Assembly (NCBI RefSeq): GCF_016862775.1 | Contig: NZ_BONP01000005.1 | Span: 62,001-126,000, forward strand | DNA: 64,000 nt | From: Cellulomonas phragmiteti | Lineage (GTDB): Bacteria > Actinomycetota > Actinomycetes > Actinomycetales > Cellulomonadaceae | Reading direction: 5' to 3' | In this document: piece after piece, positions 57,411 to 64,000 of the stretch | Layout of the letters: every line of letters begins with the position of its first letter | Position numbering within the stretch: position 1 is the first letter of the stretch | Notes under the pieces: generated by a model | Seen by the model: only the letters and a program-made list of their open reading frames with translations | Database searches by the model: none | What the model was told of the DNA's origin: nothing | Made by a program: the position numbers and the translations under genes

Positions 57411-59359
57411 CTGGGTCCTCCTGCCGTGACCTCGTCGTCCCACACGTCGGTGGCCTCCTCGTCGGCCTGCTCCCGCACCCGGCGCTGCGACTCGCGCTCG
57501 TAGGCCGTCGCGAGCTCGCGGTAGCCCGGGTCGCGCGCGAGGAGCTCGGCGTGGGTGCCGCGGTCGACGACGCGCCCGGCCTCGACGTGCACGACCTCGT
57601 CGGCCAGCAGCACCGACGCCATGCGGTAGGCGACCAGGAGCACCGTCGGGCCCGTCGCGTCGTCGTCGGAGCGCAGACCGGTGAGGATGGCGCGTTCGAC
57701 CCGAGGGTCGACCGCGGACGTCGCGTCGTCCAGCACGAGGACCCGGGGCCGGCGCACCAGGGCACGCGCGAGCGCCAGCCGCTGGCGCTGGCCCCCGGAC
57801 AGGTTCGCGCCGCGCTCACCGAGGGGCGCGTCGAGGCCGTCCGGCAGGGCGCGCACCACGTCGTCGACGCGCGCGGCCGCCAGGGCCGCCCACACCTCGT
57901 CGTCGCCCGGTGCGCCCTCGTCGCCCGGGTCGGCGAGCGTGACGTTTCCCCGCACCGTGTCCTCGAAGACGAAGGTCGACTGGCTCACGTACCCGACCTG
58001 CGCGGCGAGGTCGGCGGGCCGCAGCTCGCGGACGTCCGTCCCGTCGAGCTCCACGACCCCCGCCGTCGGGTCGACCAGACGCGGCACGAGGCCCACGAGC
58101 GTCGACTTGCCGGAGCCTGTCGGGCCGACGACCGCCAGCGTGCGCCCCGGGGCGACGTCGAGGTCGATCCCGCGCAGCAGCTCGACCTCGCCCTCCGCGG
58201 TGGGCACGCTCAGCCGCACGTCGCGCATCCGCACGCCGGCACCGGGCGTCGTGGCGGCCCACGGCGTGGCGCCGTCGACCGGCACCTCGCCGGCGTCCAG
58301 GACGCGGGATATCCGGTCGTGGCCCACCAGGCCGCGCGGCAGCTCCCCCAGGACCCACCCGAACGCGCGGACGGGGACGGCGAGCAGCGTGAGCAGGTAC
58401 GCGGCCGCGACGACGTCCCCGGTGCCGATGGCGCCGGCCGCGACCCGGTGGACGCCCACGAGCAGGACCAGCAGCGTGCCGAGGTTCGGCAGCAGGTCGA
58501 TCACGGGGTCGAAGACCGCGCGGACGACACCCACCCGGACGTTGGCCTGGCGCAGCTCGCGCGCCCGGTCGGAGAAGCGCTCCTCCTCGCGGTCCTCGGT
58601 GCCGAGGGACTTCACCAGCGCGGCGGCCTCGAAGCTCTCGTGCGCGACGTCGGCCACCTCGGCGCGCAGCTGCTGCGCACGCGTGATCGCGGGTGTCATG
58701 CGGCGCTGGAACACGAGGTTCGCCACGACCGCGAGCGGCAGGACGACGAGCGCCGCGAGAGCCAGCCAGACGTCCGTGCGCAGCAGCGCCACCGCCGCTG
58801 CCACGATCATCACCACGACCCCGAGCGCGAAGGGCAACGGGTTGAACACCCCGGTCGCGGCCTCGACGTCCGACCCGGCGTTCGACAGCAGCTGGCCCGT
58901 CGGGTGGCGGCGGTGCCAGGACATCGGCAGCCGCAGGTACTGCCGGGTCACGGCGCGCCGGTGGTCGGCCTGGATGTCGGCGACGCCGATCCCGGCGAGG
59001 ACCCGGCGGGCGGCCACGGTGAGGGCCAGCAGGAGCGCGACGAGGGCGACGGCCAGGCCGGCGAGCCAGATCCTCCCCTGCGCCTCGGTCGAGCCGGCGA
59101 GCGCGGGGACGACGACCTGGTCCGTCACGGCTCCCAGGACGCGGCTGACCACGACCGTCAGACCGCCGAACAGCGCCGACGTGCCGATGGCCGCGGCGTA
59201 CGTCCGCGGGTGGGCTCGAAGGCCCCGCCAGATCAGGCCCACGGAGCGCCGGGCCGTGGAGCCGCGCAGCGCGGACCGCGCCGCGGGCGCGGTGGGGCGC
59301 TGGGGGTCGTCAGAGGGCCGGGGGCGCGCGGGCACGGCTGTCACACTCCTGGGGGGCAC
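57407..59359 (-). CDS. ABC exporter half-transporter (ATPase plus permease)
   Basis: A 650-residue half-exporter with a Pro/Arg-rich N-terminus, six helices (about 45-345) and an ATPase carrying VGPTGSGKSTLVGLV, LSGGQRQRLALARALV and VLVLDDATSAVDPRVE. The residue after the Walker B Asp is Asp (LDDAT), where Glu is usual, so this is probably the degenerate nucleotide site of a heterodimeric exporter. The partner has LDEAT. The start is uncertain (GTG at 59359 or 59344). It lies between the hisI run and the TIGR03085 gene. Confidence 0.9.
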   Translation of the reverse strand: MPPRSVTAVPARPRPSDDPQRPTAPAARSALRGSTARRSVGLIWRGLRAHPRTYAAAIGTSALFGGLTVVVSRVLGAVTDQVVVPALAGSTEAQGRIWLAGLAVALVALLLALTVAARRVLAGIGVADIQADHRRAVTRQYLRLPMSWHRRHPTGQLLSNAGSDVEAATGVFNPLPFALGVVVMIVAAAVALLRTDVWLALAALVVLPLAVVANLVFQRRMTPAITRAQQLRAEVADVAHESFEAAALVKSLGTEDREEERFSDRARELRQANVRVGVVRAVFDPVIDLLPNLGTLLVLLVGVHRVAAGAIGTGDVVAAAYLLTLLAVPVRAFGWVLGELPRGLVGHDRISRVLDAGEVPVDGATPWAATTPGAGVRMRDVRLSVPTAEGEVELLRGIDLDVAPGRTLAVVGPTGSGKSTLVGLVPRLVDPTAGVVELDGTDVRELRPADLAAQVGYVSQSTFVFEDTVRGNVTLADPGDEGAPGDDEVWAALAAARVDDVVRALPDGLDAPLGERGANLSGGQRQRLALARALVRRPRVLVLDDATSAVDPRVERAILTGLRSDDDATGPTVLLVAYRMASVLLADEVVHVEAGRVVDRGTHAELLARDPGYRELATAYERESQRRVREQADEEATDVWDDEVTAGGPR

Positions 59360-59462
59360 GGGGATCTGGCGATCTTCTCACGCAGGTGCGACAGCGCCCC
59401 GCGGGAGCGGGTCGCGTGGCGTCCTGCGCGACGGCACCCCTCGCGTGGCACGATCACGTGCC

Positions 59463-60095
59463 ATGACGTGGCACGAGACCGAACGGGACTGGCTCGCCGA
59501 GGCGCTGCGTGCGGCGGACCCGCACGACCCGACGCTGTGCGCGGGCTGGCAGGCGCGCCACCTGGCCGCGCACCTGGTGCTCCGTGAGCGTCCCGCCGTC
59601 GCCGCCTCCGCGGTCCGCGGCGGGCTGGCGGCGGCCACCGAGCGGCTGGCCGCCGGCGCGTCGGACGCGGCCGGCTACTCGGCCCTGGTCGACCGGTTCG
59701 CGGCGCCGCCGCCCCGCTGGAGCCCGCTCGCGTGGGCGGGTGACGCGGTCAACGTGACCGAGTACTTCGTCCACACGGAGGACGTGCGTCGTGGCGCCGG
59801 CACGATCGAGCCGCGCGAGCTGCCCGACGGTCTGCGGGACGCGCTGTGGTCGCAGCTGGTCCGCATGGCGCCGCTGCGGCTGCGCCGCCTCGGGCCGGGC
59901 GTCGTGCTGGTGCGTGACGACGACGTCCGCTCCGCGGTCCACGCGCCCCGTGCGGGCCGTGGGTCGGTCGTGCTGCGGGGCGACGTCGGCGAGCTGGTGC
60001 TCGCCGTCTCGGGGCGCCTGCAGGCCGCGGACGTGCGGCTCGACGGAGCGGCGGACGACGTCGCCGAGGTGCGGGAGCTGCTCACCGGCCCCTGA
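59463..60095 (+). CDS. TIGR03085-family protein (mycothiol-dependent isomerase-like fold)
   Basis: A 210-residue protein related to the DinB/maleylpyruvate-isomerase fold. The N-terminal helix MTWHETERDWLAEALRAADPHDPTLCAGWQARHLAAHLVLRERP contains His residues typical of the metal site, and DAVNVTEYFVHTEDVRRG includes the conserved H-x-E-D. Actinobacteria have many such proteins with mostly unknown substrates; a link to mycothiol chemistry is a family-level inference. It is the only plus-strand gene between 34.7 kb and the end of the window. Confidence 0.85.
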   Translation: MTWHETERDWLAEALRAADPHDPTLCAGWQARHLAAHLVLRERPAVAASAVRGGLAAATERLAAGASDAAGYSALVDRFAAPPPRWSPLAWAGDAVNVTEYFVHTEDVRRGAGTIEPRELPDGLRDALWSQLVRMAPLRLRRLGPGVVLVRDDDVRSAVHAPRAGRGSVVLRGDVGELVLAVSGRLQAADVRLDGAADDVAEVRELLTGP

Positions 60096-60113
60096 GCCGA
60101 CGCCGGCCGGGGG

Positions 60114-60884
60114 TCAGCGCACCACGACGTCGGCTGCCCGCAGCGCCTCCTTCACCTGCCCGATCGTCAGCGCACCGAAGTGGAAGACGCTCGCGGCGAG
60201 CACCGCGTCGGCGCCCGCCCGCGCGGCCGCGACGAAGTGCTCGACGGTGCCGGCACCCCCCGAGGCGACCAGGGGCACGCTCACCCGGGCCCGGACGTCC
60301 GCGATCATCTGCAGGTCGAAGCCGGCGGTGGTGCCGTCCGCGTCCATCGAGTTCAGCAGCACCTCGCCGACCCCGAGGTCCACGGCCCGGTGGGCCCACT
60401 CGACCGCGTCGACGCCCGTGCCGCGGCGACCGCCGTGCGTCGTGACCTCGTACCCGGACGGTGTGCGGACGTCGCCGGTGGTGCGGCGCGCGTCGACCGA
60501 GAGCACCAGCACCTGGGACCCGAACCTGTCGGCGATCTCGGTGATGAGCTCGGGCCGTGCGATCGCGGCGGTGTTGACGCCGACCTTGTCGGCACCGGCA
60601 CGCAGCAGCCGGTCGACGTCGTGCGGCGACCGGACGCCGCCGCCGACCGTCAGCGGCACGAAGACCTCGCCGGCCGTGCGGCGCACCACGTCGTAGGTCG
60701 TCTCGCGGTCGGACGACGACGCGGAGACGTCGAGGAACGTCAGCTCGTCGGCGCCCTCCGCGTCGTAGCGGCGGGCGAGCTCGACCGGGTCACCGGCGTC
60801 CCGCAGGTTCTCGAAGTTGACGCCCTTGACCACGCGGCCCGCATCCACGTCGAGGCAGGGGATCACCCGTAGCGCCAGGCTCAC
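60114..60884 (-). CDS. hisF: Imidazole glycerol phosphate synthase, cyclase subunit
   Basis: A 256-residue TIM barrel that, with HisH, forms imidazole glycerol phosphate and AICAR in histidine synthesis. The two catalytic Asp residues are visible: Asp11 in [15 protein letters not shown] and the one in VLSVDARR. The phosphate loops are [11 protein letters not shown] and [10 protein letters not shown]. The GTG start overlaps the FKBP lipoprotein stop by four bases, so hisF is coupled to the proteasome-associated cluster rather than to other his genes. Confidence 0.97.
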   Translation of the reverse strand: MSLALRVIPCLDVDAGRVVKGVNFENLRDAGDPVELARRYDAEGADELTFLDVSASSSDRETTYDVVRRTAGEVFVPLTVGGGVRSPHDVDRLLRAGADKVGVNTAAIARPELITEIADRFGSQVLVLSVDARRTTGDVRTPSGYEVTTHGGRRGTGVDAVEWAHRAVDLGVGEVLLNSMDADGTTAGFDLQMIADVRARVSVPLVASGGAGTVEHFVAAARAGADAVLAASVFHFGALTIGQVKEALRAADVVVR

Positions 60885-61759
60885 GGCGCGACCTGCGCGG
60901 GGGTGCCCGTCGCGAGGATGTCGATCACGAAGACCACCGTCTTTCCGGCCAGCTCCTCGCCGTCGGTGACGCCGAGGGGGTACGAGGGGGGCACGACGAG
61001 CATCACGCGGCTGCCGGCGGGCTGGTCGACCAGCCCCTCGGCCCACGACGGCACGTCCGAGAGCAGGAACGAGACCGGCAGCACGCGCTGCCACGTCGAG
61101 TCGAACAGCGCGCCGTCGTCCCACGCGAACCCGCCGTACTGGACCGTGATGACGTCGCCCGCCGCGACCTGGGCGCCCGTGCCGCGCACGAGCGGCTGCA
61201 CGACGAGGTCGTCGGGGGGAGGGGTCCCCGTGGGTGTCAGCGTGAGCCCGCCGTCGCCGGCCTCCGTGACCACGGGCAGCGCCGGGTCCGGCGTCAGCGG
61301 CTCGCCGACCGCCCGGGTCGGGAGCACGTCCAGCACGGTGACCGTCGGGTAGTCGCCACCCGAACCGCCGGGGGCGACCTGCAGCAGACGTGCCCCGACC
61401 TGCTGTCCCTGCAGCGTCTCGTAGAGGTCCGTCCCCAGGTCCTCGACCGTCAGCATGCGGGGCGTCGGGCTTGTCGAGTAGCTCTCCTTCACCAGGCTCG
61501 CGTCGGTCGCGTTCTCGAGCCAGAAGTCGATGAGGACGGGTGCGCCGTCCACGAGCTCGGCACCGGTGCCCGGCCAGACCGTCTTGCGGTACGTCTCGTC
61601 GACCGTCAGGGGCGTCAGGTAGGTCACCGTCGGCGCCTCCCCCGCGCCGCCCGTCACCGTGACGTCCGGGACGACCGACGACGTCACGCCGCAGGCGGCG
61701 AGCAGGAGGGCCACGAGGACGGGCACCGCCACCCGGCGGGCACCTGCCACCAACCGCAC
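60881..61759 (-). CDS. FKBP-type peptidyl-prolyl isomerase lipoprotein
   Basis: A 292-residue lipoprotein. The signal [14 protein letters not shown] has the lipobox LAAC with Cys23. The last 110 or so residues are an FKBP domain ([60 protein letters not shown]). The preceding region contains another degenerate FKBP-like half. It should help folding of secreted proteins. The GTG start has GGGAGG seven bases upstream. A TACAGT -10 at about 61844-61839 may drive it. FKBP genes beside pafA are common in actinobacteria. Confidence 0.9.
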   Translation of the reverse strand: MRLVAGARRVAVPVLVALLLAACGVTSSVVPDVTVTGGAGEAPTVTYLTPLTVDETYRKTVWPGTGAELVDGAPVLIDFWLENATDASLVKESYSTSPTPRMLTVEDLGTDLYETLQGQQVGARLLQVAPGGSGGDYPTVTVLDVLPTRAVGEPLTPDPALPVVTEAGDGGLTLTPTGTPPPDDLVVQPLVRGTGAQVAAGDVITVQYGGFAWDDGALFDSTWQRVLPVSFLLSDVPSWAEGLVDQPAGSRVMLVVPPSYPLGVTDGEELAGKTVVFVIDILATGTPAQVAP

Positions 61760-61910
61760 GTCCGCGCCTCCCGTGAGCTCGGTCCACCTCGACGTCGGCG
61801 TGGTCCCGGGTCGCCCGGCCCACGCTCGACGGGGCCTCACTGTACGACCCCGGCGGGGTCGCCCGCCCCGACGTCCGGTCGTCGCCGCCCGGCGCGCGGC
61901 GACGGCGCCC

Positions 61911-63272
61911 TCACATCGACTCGATGAGCCGGTCGACCCGCTCGTCGACGCTGCGGAACGGGTCCTTGCACAGCACGGTGCGCTGCGCCTGGTCGTTGAG
62001 CTTGAGGTGGACCCAGTCCACCGTGTAGTCGCGCCGTGCGTCCTGCGCCGCCCGCACGAAGTCGCCGCGCAGCTTGGCCCGCGTCGTCTGCGGGGGGACG
62101 GCCGTCGCCTCGAAGACGTCGAGGTCGGTCGTGACCCGCTCGACGAGCCCACGCGCGGCGAGCAGGTTGTACAGGCCCTCGGTGCGCGAGATGTCGTGGT
62201 AGGCGAGATCGAGGCGCTGCACGCGCACGTCCGACAGCGCCAGGTCGTGCTTGGCGCGGTACCGCTCGATCATCTGGTGCTTGATGACCCAGTCGAGCTC
62301 GCGCTCCACGAGCGTGAGGTCGCCGGTGCGCAGCGCGCGCAGCCCGCGCTCCCACAGGTCCAGCACCTGCTTGGTCTCGGGCGACGGCCCCACCTCGGCG
62401 GTGACGAAGTCGCTGACCCGCGTGAGGTACTCCTCCTGCAGGTCGATCGCGGTCACCGTGCGGCCCGTCGCCAGCGTCACGGGCTGCTTCCCGGTCATGT
62501 CGTGGCTGATCTCGCGGATCGCCCGGATCGGGTTCTCCAGCGTCATGTCCCGCATGGTCACGCCCGCCTCGATGAGGCGCAGCAGGAGATCGGTGGAGCC
62601 GACCTTGAGCATCGTGGTGGTCTCGGACATCGACGAGTCGCCCACGATCACGTGCAGGCGCCGGTAGTGCTCGGCGTCCGCGTGCGGCTCGTCGCGCGTG
62701 TTGATGATCGGTCGTGACCGGGTCGTCGCGCTGGAGACCGCCTCCCAGATGTGGTCGGCCCGCTGCGACAGGCAGTACACGGCGCCGCGGGGTGTGGCGA
62801 GCACCTTGCCCGCACCGGTGAGGATCTGCCGCGTGATGAGGAACGGCACCAGGACGTCCGACAGCCGGGCGAAGTCCCCCTGACGGCGCACGAGGTAGTT
62901 CTCGTGGCAGCCGTAGGAGTTGCCGGCCGAGTCGGTGTTGTTCTTGAACAGGTGGATGCGTCCGGGCAGGCCCTCGTGCTCGAGCCGCTGCTGGGCGTCC
63001 TCGACGAGTCCCTCGAGGATCCGCTCGCCGGCGCGGTCGTGCGTCACCAGCTGGCGCCAGTCGTCGCACTCGGCCGTCGCGTACTCGGGGTGCGACCCGA
63101 CGTCGAGGTAGAGCCGCGACCCGTTGCGCAGGAACACGTTCGACGACCGGCCCCAGGCCACGACCTTGCGGAACAGGTAGCGCGCGACCTCGTCGGCGGA
63201 CAGCCCGCGGCCGTCCTGGGCCGCGCACGTGACCCCGTACTCGGTCTCGAGACCGAAGATGCGTCTGTCCAT
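61911..63272 (-). CDS. pafA: Pup-protein ligase
   Basis: A 453-residue enzyme that joins Pup to lysines of substrate proteins, marking them for the proteasome. The N-terminal [14 protein letters not shown] is the hallmark of PafA/Dop with the Mg-ATP-binding Glu residues. [23 protein letters not shown] and [18 protein letters not shown] follow. The C-terminal [29 protein letters not shown] is characteristic of PafA. The start [13 protein letters not shown] is the usual one. It is 41 bases downstream of the proteasome alpha gene. Confidence 0.97.
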   Translation of the reverse strand: MDRRIFGLETEYGVTCAAQDGRGLSADEVARYLFRKVVAWGRSSNVFLRNGSRLYLDVGSHPEYATAECDDWRQLVTHDRAGERILEGLVEDAQQRLEHEGLPGRIHLFKNNTDSAGNSYGCHENYLVRRQGDFARLSDVLVPFLITRQILTGAGKVLATPRGAVYCLSQRADHIWEAVSSATTRSRPIINTRDEPHADAEHYRRLHVIVGDSSMSETTTMLKVGSTDLLLRLIEAGVTMRDMTLENPIRAIREISHDMTGKQPVTLATGRTVTAIDLQEEYLTRVSDFVTAEVGPSPETKQVLDLWERGLRALRTGDLTLVERELDWVIKHQMIERYRAKHDLALSDVRVQRLDLAYHDISRTEGLYNLLAARGLVERVTTDLDVFEATAVPPQTTRAKLRGDFVRAAQDARRDYTVDWVHLKLNDQAQRTVLCKDPFRSVDERVDRLIESM

Positions 63273-63313
63273 GCGTCACTCCCCGTCGATCGTCCCGCGA
63301 CCCGACCGCACCC

Positions 63314-64000
63314 TCAGGGGGCGGGTGTCGCGTCCCCGCCCGGCGGGGAGTCGTCCCCGCCGAGCACGTCCTCCAGCAGCGCTCCCGTCAGCCGCCGGAA
63401 CGCGCGCCGCGGGCGTGTGCGGTCCAGCACGGCCACCTCGAGCTGCGACGCACCCAGCGTCCGGGGCTCGCCGTCGTCCGCGGCCGACCCCAGCACCTGC
63501 ACGGCGAGCCCGAGCGCCTGCGCGAGCGTCATCCCCGGGCGCCATCCGGCACCCAGGAGCCCGGCCAGCCGCTCCGCCTGACCCCCCATGACGACCCAGC
63601 CGTGCTCGTCGGCCACCGAGCCGTCGTACGACAACCGGTAGATCTGGTCGCCCGCCGGCTCACGACCGACCTCGACGACGACCAGCTCGACCTCGAGGGG
63701 CTTGGACTCCGTGGTGAACACCGTGCCGAGGGTCTGCGCGTAGGCGTTGGCCAGGCCGCGCGCCGTGACGTCGACGCGGTCGTAGGAGTAGCCGCGCAGG
63801 TCGGCGTACCGCACACCGGCGACGCGCAGGTTCTCGAACTCGTTGTACTTGCCCACGGCGGCGAACGCGATGCGGTCGTAGATCTCGGAGATCTTGTGCA
63901 GCGCCCGCGACGGGTTCTCCGTGGCGAACGCGATGCCGTCGTCGTACTGCAGCACCACCACCGAGCGTCCGCGGGCGATGCCCTTGCGCGCGTAGTCCGC
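63314..64000 (-). CDS. prcA: Proteasome alpha subunit (5' part beyond window)
   Basis: The gene enters from the right edge, so the N-terminus is missing. About 228 residues are visible, from [29 protein letters not shown] onward. The fold continues with [57 protein letters not shown], as in actinobacterial PrcA, and ends in a short acidic and Pro-rich tail. PrcA forms the outer rings of the 20S proteasome, gating entry; the catalytic PrcB would be upstream, outside the window. Confidence 0.96.
   Translation of the reverse strand, partial: ADYARKGIARGRSVVVLQYDDGIAFATENPSRALHKISEIYDRIAFAAVGKYNEFENLRVAGVRYADLRGYSYDRVDVTARGLANAYAQTLGTVFTTESKPLEVELVVVEVGREPAGDQIYRLSYDGSVADEHGWVVMGGQAERLAGLLGAGWRPGMTLAQALGLAVQVLGSAADDGEPRTLGASQLEVAVLDRTRPRRAFRRLTGALLEDVLGGDDSPPGGDATPAP

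Noticed and set aside
1-64000. Mobile elements, prophage, CRISPR or defence island
   Set aside because: No transposase, integrase, phage gene, direct-repeat array or restriction-modification gene was recognised, and base composition is uniform.

Overview
The window is a high-GC chromosomal segment from an actinobacterium. Gene content (bacterial proteasome genes prcA and pafA, an ANTAR response regulator, a TIGR03085-type protein, the his/trp arrangement ending in lgt) and the very GC-rich codon use with many GTG starts point to the Micrococcales. A Cellulomonas-like organism is the best guess, but this is inferred from content and no database was consulted. I see no phage, IS element, integrase or CRISPR array. 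The region looks like ordinary core chromosome with a few unusual local features.

Layout. 1-9.4 kb: the 5' part of uvrA under a LexA-type box, a divergent GH15 glycosidase / metallo-beta-lactamase-fold pair, a YciI-like protein, two tandem TerC-family membrane proteins behind a yybP-ykoY (Mn2+) riboswitch, and uvrB. 9.4-13.6 kb: a hypothetical gene with a dyad-spanned promoter, coaE, rpsA and pfkA. 13.7-19.2 kb: a peptide (Dpp/Opp-type) ABC importer with its two ATPases fused into one polypeptide. 19.3-26 kb: a methyltransferase, the acetate symporter pair (actP plus DUF485), polA, a PaaI-like thioesterase and a GNAT acetyltransferase. 26.2-32 kb: a branched-chain amino acid-type importer, livHMGF on the plus strand and livK convergent to it. 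LivH carries an unusual secreted N-terminal domain.

32.2-38.9 kb: a PdtaR-like ANTAR regulator, a tRNA with a CAA anticodon, an isochorismatase, a membrane protein, then a LuxR regulator / family 2 glycosyltransferase / 54-residue sorting-signal-like mini-protein set. 39-46.5 kb: pyruvate kinase and glutamate synthase (gltB, gltD). 46.7-55.5 kb: a long, mostly overlapping minus-strand run hisI-trpE-membrane proteins-trpC-trpB-trpA-lgt, which makes tryptophan and ends in lipoprotein maturation. 55.6-64 kb: a two-half ABC exporter, a TIGR03085 protein, hisF, an FKBP lipoprotein, the Pup ligase pafA and the 3' part of prcA.

Most genes from 34.7 kb to the right end lie on the minus strand, and neighbouring genes often share a 4-base GTGA or ATGA overlap, which suggests translational coupling. 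Transcription units tend to end in long GC-rich hairpins without a T tract. The most interesting items are the LuxR/glycosyltransferase/mini-protein set, the LivH fusion with a 26-bp palindrome upstream, the class-I-shaped tRNA with a Leu(CAA) anticodon, and the Mn2+ riboswitch controlling a TerC pair.
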